Shown: positions 17,618 to 31,607 of the stretch, in pieces
Numbering within the stretch: position 1 is the stretch's first letter
Layout: each line of letters opens with the position of its first letter
Assembly (NCBI RefSeq): GCF_035594125.1
Contig: NC_087166.1
Coordinates: forward strand, 17,327,766-17,391,765
DNA length: 64,000 nt
DNA from: Scylla paramamosain
Lineage: Eukaryota > Arthropoda > Malacostraca > Decapoda > Portunidae
Direction of reading: 5' to 3'
Made by a program: the position numbers and the translations under genes
The notes under the pieces: generated by a model
Database searches by the model: none
What the model saw: only the letters and a program-made list of their open reading frames with translations
Told to the model about the DNA's origin: nothing

Positions 17618-18983
17618 AAATAACGCCAAAACGCATGCAAAATACCTTATAAGGTGAATCGAAAAAAAAAAAAAAAACGTTAAGAGAAACGTGTCTTATG
17701 AGTGGGGTTTGAGTTTTTAGGTACCAAAAAGCTAAGACGCATGAACACACCCAACACGGAGAAAAGTACAACATTACGAAAAACGTATTTTGAGTGTGCT
17801 TCATATTGTTAGGTACCAAAATATAAAAATGCATGCAAAGCAACCTATATGGAAAGGGTAAGAGGTTTCCATAAACGTGTTTTTTGAGTGCTTACGAGCG
17901 TGCTAGGCACCAAAGCGCTAGAGAGCATGAAAAGCATCCTATATAGAAAAGCAAAAGATCATTACAAAATTCGTGCGTTTTGAGTGTTTTTGAGGTATTT
18001 ACGTACCAAAACGCTTAAACGCATGAAATAACATTATCAAAAACAAGTATTTTGACTGTTTTTTTTTCATCTTGTTACGTAGAAAAACACGAATATGAAT
18101 AAAAGTACCCTATATAGGAAACATAGAAAACGTTAAGAAAACTTGTATAATGAGTGGTTTTGAACTTCTTAGGTACCAAAACGGTAAAACTCATAAATAA
18201 CCCTCTATATGGAGAAACAAAACAACATTACCAAGAGTCTATTTCACATTGTTAGGTACTAATACGGCAAATTGCATTCAAAGCACCCAGTGTGGGGAGA
18301 GGAAACGAGATTTCCAGAAACGTAATTTTTTAGTGTTTATCAGCGTTCTAGGCACCAAAATGCTGAAAAGTATGGAAAGCAAGCCATATGCGGGGAATAA
18401 AAAAAAAAAAAAAAAATAAAGACTTTTTTTATTTATTTATTTTTTTTAGCTATTTACATACCAAAATGCTAAAACGCATGGAATAACATTACGAAAACAA
18501 GTATTTTCCGTGTTTTTGAGCCTGTTACGTAAAAAAAAAACGGCAAAATACAGGCAAAGTACCCTATAAAGGGAAACGAAAAAATAAATAAATAAATGAA
18601 TAACGAGAAACGTGTGTTATGAGTGTTTTTGAGCTTTATTTTTTTTTGAGGCACCAAAAACTTAAAATAAATGAATAGCATAATATATGGAAAAACAGAA
18701 CATTAAAAATTGTTTATTTTTTAGTGTATTTCACATTGTTAGGTACCAAAACGCCACAGTGAATGGAAAGCACTCTACATGGAGAAAGAAAACGAGATTT
18801 CCAGAAACCTGTCTTTTGAGTGTTTATGAGCGTGCTAGGTACAAAAACACTGGAAAACATGGAAAATACTTCATATGGGAAACCAAAACAACGTCACCTA
18901 ACATGTCTCTTTTCATTGTGTTTGAGGTTCTTACGTACTAAAACGGTTAAATGCATCCAAAGTACCTTTTATGGAGAAACAGG

Positions 18984-19210
<227 letters not shown>

Positions 19211-22200
19211 GCTAAAAAGCATCAAAATCGCGCTAATTAGGAATACAATCATCATTACAAAAAAAAACGTGTTTTTGAGTGATTTTGAGCTTACGTACCA
19301 AAACGCTACAACGCATGCAAAACGCCCTTTTATGGAAAAAATAAAATAAAACTACCAAAAAACAAGTATTTTGAGTGTTTTGAACTTGTTACCCTGAAAC
19401 ATAAAACTACCCTATATTTCTATTACGAGAAAAGTATATTATGAATGTTTTTGAGCTTCTAAGGCCAAAAAGAAAAAAAAAAAAACGTTAAAACGCATGA
19501 ATAGCATTCATTATGGTGAAACAGAACAGCATTACCAAAACCGTGTATTTTTAGGTATTTTACATCGTTAGGTACTAAAACGTAAATATACATCAAACAA
19601 ACTTTATATGTGGAACGGAAACAAATTTTACAAAATCGTGTCTTTTGACTTTTATTAGTATGTTAAGCACCAAAACGACAAAAAAAAAAAAAAAAAACAT
19701 GAAAATCACAATATAAATTAATACAAAGCAACATTACAAAAAAACGTGTCTATTCAGGGTCTTTCATCTTCTTACGTACAAAAACGATAAATGGCATGCA
19801 GAACATCTTTTGTGATGAAACAGAATAACATAACAAAAAACAAGAATTTGAGAGTTTTGAACTTGTTAAGTAGAAAAAAAAAGTCAAGATACAAGCCATA
19901 TACCATATAAGGGAAAACGATGAGAAATGTTTATTTTGGGTGATTTTGAGTATCTTAGGCACCAAAACACTTAAAACGCGTTAATATAACTCTATATGGA
20001 GAAAGAGAAGAACATTGCCAGAATCATACATTTTGTATGTTTTTCACATTGTTAGGTACGAAAACGCCAAAATGCATGCAGAAAGGTGTGTTTTGAGTAT
20101 TTATGAGCGTTTTAGTCATAAAAGCGTTATAAAGTGTGGAAATCACCCTATAATGTAACCCAGAACAACAATTATGAAAACATGTCTTTTGAGTGTGTTT
20201 AAGCTACTTTCGTACTAAAACGCTGAAACGCATACAAAACCACTTTTATGGAGAAACAGAATAACAATATGAAAAACAAGAATGTTGAGTGTTTTTTTAT
20301 CATGTTACGTACAAAAACGCCAAAATCTATGCAAAGTACCCTATAAGGGGAAACGAAAAGAAATTACGAAAAACATGTTTTATGGATGTTTTTGAGCTTC
20401 TTCGGTACCAAAACGCTACAACGCATGAACTGCACTCTATATGGATAAACAGAATACCAGTATTAGAAAGGTACATTTTTTGTGTATTTCACATTGTTAC
20501 GTGCCAAAACCCCCAAATGCAGCAAAGCACCTTATATGAGGAAACGAAACGAGACTTCTAAAAAAGAGTCTTTTGATTTTTTTTATGAGCGTACTAAACA
20601 CAAAAATGATAAAAACGGTGAAAAGCACCCTATATGGAAAAACAAAACATTACCAAACACATCTTTGGTTTTTGATCTACTTACGTACCAAAACGCTAAA
20701 ACACATGGAAGACACCCTTTATGGAGAAGTAGAATAAAATTACCAAACACTTGAGTGTTTTTGAGCTTGTTACGTATAAAAACTTCAAAATGCATGCAAG
20801 GTACCCTATATGGGGAAACCAAACGACATTACGAGAAACGTGTGTTATGAGAGTTTTTAAGCTTCTAAGGTTCAAAAACGCTAAAACGCATGGAAACAAC
20901 TCTATATGGAAAAGCAATAAAATTACACACAAAAAAAAGTACTTTGAGTGTTTTTCACGTTGAAAACGTCAAAAGGCATTCAGAGCATCCTATATGAGGA
21001 AAATAAACGAATTTATGAAAAATGTGTCTTTTCATTGTTTTAAGCATCTTAGGCACCAACAAGAAAAAAAAAATATGGAAATCACACTAAATAAAAAGAG
21101 CAAACAACATTACCAAAAACGTGTTTTCTGAGTGTTTTTTTTTTCAGTTTCTAACGTACCAAAACGTTAAAACGCATGTAAAACACCATTTCTGGATTAA
21201 CAAAATGATATTATCGGAAGGAAGTATTTTGAGTGATTCGAGCTTGTTTCGTATGAAAACGCCAAAATACTTGCAAAATACCTTATATGGAGAATCGAAA
21301 GGAAAGTACGAGAAACGCGTATTACGAGTGTTTTTGAGCTTAGGTACAAAAATGCTAAAACACATGAACAACTCTTTATATGGAAAAACAAAACAACGTT
21401 ACCAAAAACGAGTATTTTGAGTGTATTTCGCATTTTTAGGTACCACAAAACATGTCTTTTTAGTGCTTATGAGCGTGCGAGACACCAAAAAATTAAAAAC
21501 CAAGGAAAACACCACAAAAACACCACAAAAACACCGCAAAAACATTGCGAAAAACGTATATTTTCACTGTTTTGAGCTTCTAACGTAAAAAAAAATATAT
21601 ATAAATTAATTAATTAAATAAAAGAAAAAAACAATAAAACGCATGCAAAGCACTCATAATGGAAAACAGAATAAGTACCAAAAACAATTTTTTTGTGTGT
21701 GTTTTCGAGCGTGTTAAGTATACAAACGCCAAAAATGCATGGAAAGTACTTTATATGGGGAAACGAAAAGACATTAAGAGAAACGTGTATTTTGAGTATT
21801 TTTAAGCTTACGTACCAGAACGCTAAAAAGCAGACACAGCACTCTATATATATAGAAAAAGAACATTACCAAAAACGCGTATTTTTGAAGTATTTTACAT
21901 TGTTAGGGCCCAAAACGCCAAAACGCATTCAAAATACACTATATGGGGCATGAAAACGACATTTCCAGAAACATGTCTTTTGAGTGTTTATCGGCTTCTT
22001 TAATCACAAACACGCTTAAAAACATCAAAGGCGCCCTAAATGGGAAAGAAAACACTAAAAACGTTTCTTTTGGGTGTTTTTGAGCGATCTACGTGCCAAA
22101 ACGCTATAATGCATGCAAAATACTCTTGAAGGAGAATCACAATAACATTACCAAAAAACAAATGTTCTGAGAGCTTTTGAGGAAATATGAGGAAACGAAA

Positions 22201-23165
22201 ACATATTACAAGAAACGTGTACTATGAATGTTTTCGAGCTTCTTAGGCATCGAAACGCTAAAACGCATGAATAGCACTAAAGAAACAAGACATTACCAAA
22301 AACGTGTATTTTCAGTGTTTTTTTTTTTCACGTTCTAAGTTAAAAAAAAAAGACAAAATACATGCAATCCCGCTTTTTAAGGAAACGTATCTATTGAGTG
22401 ATTATGAGCGTGTTAGGCACCAAAACGCTAAAAAGCATGGAAATCTTCCTATTTGGGAAAATAAAATAACTTTACAAAAAACAGTTTCTTTTGAGTGTTT
22501 TTCAGCTACTTAAGTACCAGAAAGATAAAGCGAATGCAAAAACACCCTTTATGAAAAAAAAAATAAAGATATTAACATTATCAATAAAATAAAAAAAATA
22601 CAAGTATTTTTAGTGTTTTCAGCTACTTATTTACAGAAGCGACAAATATGCGTGGAAATTAGCCTATATGGGGAAATGAAAGAACAATTACGAGACGCGT
22701 ATTATGAGTGTTTTTGAACCTATTAGGTAACAAAACTCGAAAAAGCATGAATAGCACACTATATAAATAAAAAAAACAAATCAATAAATAAATAAATCAG
22801 AACGAATATTTCACATTAATAGGTACCAAAACGCCAAACTGCACGCAAAGCACATATATTGGGAAAGGAAATTATATTTCTAGAAACGTCCGTTAAATGT
22901 TTATAAGCATGCTAGGTACAAAAACGCTAAAAAGCATAGAAAGCACCCTATATGGGAAAAGAAAATAATATTGCCAAAAAAACATGTCTTTTTTTAAGAT
23001 TGTTTGAAACTGCTAGGTACCAAAACGCTCAAACATATATAAAAAAAAAAAAAAAAACACGCTATATGGAGAAATGGAATGACATTATAAAAAAACAAGT
23101 ATCGAGTGTTTTTGATCTTGTTACGTATTAAAATTTCAAAATGTATGCAAAGTACCCTATATGAG

Positions 23166-26100
23166 GAAATTACTGGCTAAGGGCAACAAAAATCCAACAA
23201 AAAAAATGCCCACTGAAATGTCAGTCCCATAAAAGGTCAAAGCAGTTGTCAAAAAAAAATTGATGAATAAGTGTCTTGAAACCTACCCCTTGAAGGAATT
23301 CAAGTCATGGGAAGGTGGAAATACAGAAGCAGGCAAGGAGTTCCAGAGTTTACCAGAGAAAGGGATGAACGATTGAGAATACTGGTTAACTCTTGCGTTA
23401 GAGAGGTGGACAGAATAGGGGTGAGAGAAAGAAGAAAGTCTTGTGCAGCGAGGCCGCGGGACGAGGGGAGGCATGCAGTTAGCAAGATCAGAAGAGCAGT
23501 TAGCATGAAAATAGCGCTAGAAGACAGCTAGAGATGCAACATTGCGGCGGTGAGAGAGAGAGGCTGAAGACAGTCAGTTAGAGGAAAGGAGTCGATGAGA
23601 CGAAAAGCTTTTAATTCCACCCTGTCTAAAAGAGCGGTAGGAGTGAAACCCCCCCAGACATGTGAAGCATACTCCATACATGGACGGATAAAAAGTCCTT
23701 ATACAGAGTTAGCAGCTGGGGGGTGAGAAAAAATGGCGGAGGCGTCTCAGAACGCCTAACTTTATAGAAGATGTTTTAGCTAGAGATGAGATGTGAAGTT
23801 CCCAGTTCAGATTATAAGTAAAGGACAGACTGAGGATGTTCAGTGTAGAAGAGGGGGACAGTTGAGTGTCATTGAAGAAGAGGGAATACTTGTGTCGAGT
23901 TGATAGAAATTGATAGGAATTGAGTTTTCGAGGCAATGAACCATGCCAAGTTTGGTGTGCCCCAATCAGAAATTTTAGAAAGAACAGAAATCAAACATTC
24001 TGTGGCTTCCCTGCGTGAAATGTTTACCTCCTGAAGGGTTGGACGTCTATGATAAGACGTGGAAAAGTGCAGGGTGGTATCATCAGCGTAAGAGTGGATA
24101 GGACAAGAAGTTTGGTTTAGAAGATCATTAATGAATAATAAGAAGAGAGTGGGTGACAGGACAGAACCCTGAGAAACACCACTGTTTATAGATTTAGAAG
24201 AACAGTGACCGTCTACCACAGCAGCAATAGAACGGTCAGAAAGGAAACTTGAGATGAAGAATAGAAGCCGTAGGAAGGTAGTTTGGAAATCAAAGCTTTT
24301 TGCCAGACTCTATCAAAAGCTTTTGATATGTCCAAGGCAACAGCAAAAGTTTCACCAAAATCTCTAAAAGAGGATGACCAAGACTCAGTAAGGAAAGCCA
24401 GAAGATCACCGAGCGGCCTTGATGGAACCCATACTGGCGATCAGAGAGAAGGTTGTGAAGAATCTTCCTGTTGAGGATAATTTCAAAATCTTTAGATATG
24501 CAGGAAATTAAAGCAATAGTACAGTAGTTTGAGGGAACGGTCACCCTTTTTAGGAACAGGTTGAATGTAGGCAAACTTCCAGCAAGAAGGAAAGGTAGAT
24601 GTTGACAGACAGAGCTGAAAGTGTTTGACTAGGCAAGGTGCAAGCACGGAGGCAGTTTTGGAAAACAATAGGAGGGACCCCATCAGGTCCATAAGCCTTC
24701 CGAGGGTTTAGGCCAGCGAGGGAACGGAAAACATCATTGCGAAGAATTTTAATGGGTGGCGTGAAGTAGTCAGAGGGTGGAGGAGAAGGAGGAACAAGCC
24801 CAGATTCGTCCAAGGGAGAGTTTTTAGGAAAGGTTTGAGCGAAGAGTTCAGCTTTAGAAATATATTTGATAGCAGTGGTGCCATCTGGTTGAAATAGAGG
24901 AGACAAAGAAGAAGAAGCAAAGTTATTGGAGATATTTTTGGCTAAATACCAAAAGTCACGAGGGGAGTCAGATCTTGAAAGATTTTGACATTTTCTGTTA
25001 ATGAAGGAGTTTTTGGCTAGTTGGAGAACAGATTTGGCATGGTTCTGGCCAGAAATATAAAGTGCATGAGATTTTGGTGGCTACCACGAGAAGAAGCTGT
25101 TTAGGACAAGAAAAAGAGTGAGGAATGTACGCCTCCATGCCAGACACTATCACCTCTGTTATGCGCTCAGCACACAAATACGGGTCTCTGACACGGAAGC
25201 AGTAATCATTCCAAGGAAAATCAGCAAAATACCTCCTCAGGTACCCCCAACTAGCAGAGGCAAAACGCCAGAGGCACCATTGCTTAGGGGGACCCCGAGG
25301 AGGGATTGGAGCGATAGGACAAGATAAAGATATGAGATTGTGATCGGAGGAGCCCAACGGAGAAAAAGGGTGACAGCAGAAGCAGAAGGATTAGAGGTCA
25401 GGAAAAGGTCAAGAATGTTGGGCGTATCTCCAAGACGGTCAGGAATACGAGTAAAGTGTTGCACCAATTGCTCTAGGTCATGGAGGATGGCAATGTTGTA
25501 GGCTAGTTCACCAGGATGGTCAGTGAAGAGAGAGGAAAGCCAAAGCTGGTGGTGAACATTGAAGTCTCCAAGAATGGAGATCTCTGCAAAAGGGAAGAGG
25601 GTCAGAATGTGCTCCACTTTGGAAGTTAAGTAGTCAAAGAATTTTTTATAGTTAGAGGAGTTTGTGAGAGGTATACAGCATAGATAAATTTAGTTTGAGA
25701 GTGACTCTGTAGTCGTAGCCAGATGGTGGAAAACTCGGAAGATTCAAGAGTGTGGGCATGAGAGCAGGTTAAGTCATTGCGCACATAAACGCAGCATCCA
25801 GCTTTGGATCGAAAATGAGGATAGAGAAAGTAGGAGGGAACAGAAAAGGGGCTACTGTCAGTTGCCTCAGACACCTAAGTTTCAGTGAGGAAAAGAAGAT
25901 GAGGTTTAGAAGAGGGGAGGTGGTATTCTACAGATTGAAAATTAGATCTTAGACCGCGAATGTTGCAGAAGTTAATGAAGAAAAAGTTGAGGAGGGTGTC
26001 AAGACACTTAGGGTCGTCGACAGAAAGGCAGTCCGACCTGGGGACATTTATGGTCCCCTCCCCAGAGGGGGACTCCGAGGCTGGTGTAGGAGTCGCCATG

Positions 26101-26343
26101 ATAATTTTGAAATTTTTGAGTGAAGGGTGTGTATGTTATTAGGTGCTTGTAGTTTTGTGTGGAGGAAGATAGTTGTCTCTAGAGGGCAGGTTGTGACTGC
26201 CTCCTTGTGTTGTGAGATACAAAGGGAAACATTCAGTGAGGTCACAGCTGGGTTTAATGATAAGTTCACAGCACCCCCTAAACAGTGCTTTAGGCACTGG
26301 GAGTAATTATCGTTTCGGCAGATGTCTACTGCCTGCTCCTCAG
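23166..26343 (-). mobile_element. LINE-A copy reaching the 5' end, minus strand
   Basis: Minus-strand LINE-A copy whose 5' end (ggagcaggcagtagacatct, at about 26325-26343) matches the 5' start of the copy at 58813. The leader runs to the ATG at 26099. The 3' end at 23166 lacks a clear poly-A tail: the conserved 3' UTR begins abruptly after aggaaattactggctaaggg. It is therefore close to full length but has lost its extreme 3' end. Confidence 0.9.
23283..26099 (-). pseudogene. LINE-A endonuclease-reverse transcriptase, broken
   Basis: The ORF starts with MATPTPASESPSGEGT at 26099. The APE-type endonuclease is visible in pieces: [29 protein letters not shown] (25560-25600) and a damaged SSDHNLISL (about 25350). 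RT pieces follow: [17 protein letters not shown] (about 24700), ALISCISKDFE (about 24510), GVSQGSVLSPTLFLLFINDL (about 24160, PQG changed to SQG), HSYADDTTLHFS (about 24080) and the C-terminal block near 23300-23470. Multiple frameshifts split the frame. The target-primed reverse transcription role is known for such enzymes, but this copy cannot make one. Confidence 0.85.
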
Positions 26344-29342
26344 ATGAAATGACATTACGAGAAACGTAGATTATGAGAGTTTTTCTCAAGTGCGAAAATA
26401 AATAAAAAAATAAAAAAATACATAAATAGCACTCTATATCGAGAAACAGGATAACATTACCAAGAACGTGTATTTAGACGGTTTTTCACATTATTAGGTA
26501 CTAAACGCCAAAATGCATGCAAAAACACATATATGGGATAAGAAAACGAGATTTCCAAAAAACGTTCTTTTTGAGTTTTTATGAGTGTTATGCACAAAGG
26601 CCATAAAAAAAAAAGACCCAAAAAAGCATAGTAAGACCATAAATGGCAGAACAAAAGGAAATTACCAAAAACGTCTGTTTTCAGTGATTTTCAGCTAATT
26701 ATGTACAAAAACGCAAAAACGAATGCAAAATACCCTTTATGGAGAAACATAATAACATTACCAAAAATATATATTTTCAGAGTTTTGAGCTTGTTATGTA
26801 GAATAACGCGAAAAATAATGCAAAGTACCTTATATGGGAAAACGAAAAGACGTTACTAGAAAGGTGTATTATTAGCGTTTTTGAGATCATTAGGTTAAAA
26901 AACGCAAAAGCACGTTCATAACACGTATTATGGAGAAACAAACAACATTACCAAACAAATGTCGTTTGGGTGTTTTTTTTTCACATTGTTATATACCAAA
27001 ACACCAAAATGCTTGTAAAGTTCATTACACTATATGGGAAACAAAACGAACATTCAAGAAACGTTTCTTTCGAGTGTTTTGGTCTTTTGAGTGTTTTTAG
27101 GCTTCTTACGTAACAAAACGCTAAAGCGCATCCAAAACATCATTTATGAAAAAAAAAGTACCAAAAACAAGTATTTTGACTGTTTTTGAGCTTTTTACGT
27201 GCAAAATCGCCGAAATGTATGCAAAGTAACTTATATGGGGAAACGAAAGGACATTTCATAAGACGTATTAGCTTCTTAGATACCAAAACACTAAAACGCA
27301 TGAATATAACTCTATACGGAAAAAAAAACAGAGTATCATTACCAATAACATGTATTTTCAGTGTATTTCACATTGCTAGGTACCCAAATACCAAAATACA
27401 TGCAAAGTACATTATATGGGGAAAAGAAACGAAATTTCCAGAAACGTGTCTTCTGAGTGCTAGGAGCGAAAATGCTTAAAACCGTGGAAAGCACCCTATA
27501 TATGAAAACAAAACATTATCGAAAACGTCTCTTTTCAGTGTTTTTTCCGGTACTTGCGTACTAAAACGCTAAAACATGTGCAAAACACCTTTATATAGGA
27601 AAAAGATAACATTACCAAGAACAAGTATTTTCAGTGTTTTTGATCTTATTACGTAGAAAACGCCAAAATGCATGGAAAATGCCCACTATAAAGAATCGAA
27701 ATAACATTACAAAAAACATGTATTATGAGTGTTTTTGAGCTTTTTAGTTATGAAATCGCTAAAACTCATAAATACAACTGTATATGCAAAAACAAAAACA
27801 CAAACAAAAAACTAACTAAATACGTTCATTTTCAGTGTTTTTCACATTGTTAGGTACGAAAGCGCCAAAATGCATGCAAACAAAGCCTGCTATATCAGGA
27901 AAGGTGATGGCATTGCCAGAAGCATGTCTTTTGAGTGGTTTGAGGGTGTTAAGTACCAAGAAGCTAAAAAGAATGGAAATCATCAATAGAGGAAGAGAAA
28001 ACAACATTGCCAAAAAAGTGTTTTTTGAGTGTTTTTTTTTTTTCAGTTTCTTACTTATCAAAACGCTAAAACGCATGTTAGAAAAAAAAAAAAATAGAGA
28101 GAAACTGAACGACTTTAACGAAAAGAAGTATTTTGAGTGTAATTCACATTCTTAAGCTCCAAAACGTCAAAATTCATGGAAAGCACATTAAATCGGGAAA
28201 GGAAAAGAGATTTTCAGAAATGTGCCTTTTGAATGTTTATAAGCCTGCTATGCACTAAAATGCTAAAAAAAAAAAGAAAAGAAAACATCCTATATGTGAA
28301 AAGAAAATAACATCATCAAAAACGTCTATTTTCAGTGTCTTTCGAGGCACTTATCAAAACGCTAAAACGTATTTTATGGAGGAAAAAAAAAAAGTGTTTT
28401 TGAGCTTGTTACGTGCAAAAATCCCAAAATGCATGCAAAATACCTTATATTGGGAAACGTTAACGGAGACACGTATTATGAGTGTTTTTGAGCTTCTTAG
28501 GTGTTAAAACGCTAAACGCCGTGAATATCACTCTGTATGGAGAAATAGAATAACATTATAAAAAAAATGCGTATTCTTAGAGTTTTTACATTGTTAGGTA
28601 CCAAAATGCATGCAAAGCCTCCTGTACGGGGAAACGAAACGACATTACCAGAAACGTGTGTATTGATTGTTTTGTATTTTTTTAAGCGTATTAGTTAGCA
28701 AAACATTAAAAAGCATGTATTTCACCCTATATGAAAATACAAAATAACATTACGAAAAACGTGTCTTTTGAGTGTTTTTCAATTTCTTATGTAGAAAACT
28801 CTAAAACGCTTAACAGAATAACAAACAAAATAACAACAAATATTTTGAGCGCTTTTAAGTTATTACATGGGAAAACGATGAAATGCATTCAAAGTAGGGA
28901 GAAAAGCAAAATATGGGGAAAGCAAAACATTATGAAAAACGTGTATTATTAGTGTTGTTCAGCTTCTTAGGTACCGAAACGCAAAAACTCGTTAATACCA
29001 ATTTATATTGAGAAACAGAAAAAAAAAAAAACCTATCAAAAACGTGTAATTTCAGTGTTTTTTCACACTGTTAGGTCAAAAACGCCAAAATGCATGTTGA
29101 ACACCCTTTTACGTGAAAACGAAATGATATTCCAAGAAAAGTATCTTTTCAGCGTTTTTCTGCATGTTAGGGACCTAAAATATAAAAAGTACTGAAAGCA
29201 CCCTATATGGGAATAGAAAACAATATTACCAAGTATGTGTGTTTTAAGTGTTTTCAGACCCAAACATATAAAATCGCTGAAATGCATGGAAAAACGTCTT
29301 TTATGGAGAAATAGTATAACATTACTTAAAACAAATCTTTTG
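26344..29342 (+). repeat. Five-monomer higher-order satellite, forward orientation
   Basis: Forward-oriented satellite resumes directly at the 5' end of the LINE-A copy (gaaatgacattacgagaaacg). Monomer signatures A to E are recognisable throughout. No gene is supported. Confidence 0.9.
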
Positions 29343-29745
29343 AGATTTTTGATAGCTTGATTTTTTATAGCTTGATGTCCAGGTAAATATTGTAAATTTG
29401 TTCCCTATGTGATGTTATATTTATGTAATATATCTATATGATCTCATATAAAATGATCATACAGTTGTGCTTCCATGGTTTATTACTTGCTGCATTATTT
29501 GTTCACTATCTTTGAATTATATAACAGCAGTCTGCTATGTTTTGTGGTAGGTTGTGTTGAATAATGAATAATGGTATGGTTGTGTTGCACAATGGATTAA
29601 TACTCGTATTATGCTGTTTCTCACAGTATCGTTATGTTTATTACTTTTATATGATCAAGATCACTGTGTTGCAGGATGAAACTTTTTCTGGAGTAAACAG
29701 CTGTTCCAACTTGTGGTCCATCCTTGATCCTCCAGTACAAAAATG
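29343..29745. other. Unique-sequence island inside the satellite
   Basis: About 400 bp that does not resemble the satellite or any of the LINE, DIRS, Harbinger or gypsy elements here. Its left part is AT-rich (tgatgttatatttatgtaat). Its right part has a pyrimidine/AG acceptor-like signal (gatcactgtgttgcag, about 29660-29675), then about 70 bp of higher-complexity sequence that reads DETFSGVNSCSNLWSILD in one frame and ends where satellite resumes (taaaaattatgaaaagcatc). It could be a captured fragment of a host intron plus exon, or part of an unrecognised transposon. I cannot assign the peptide to a family. Confidence 0.5.
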
Positions 29746-31607
<1,862 letters not shown>

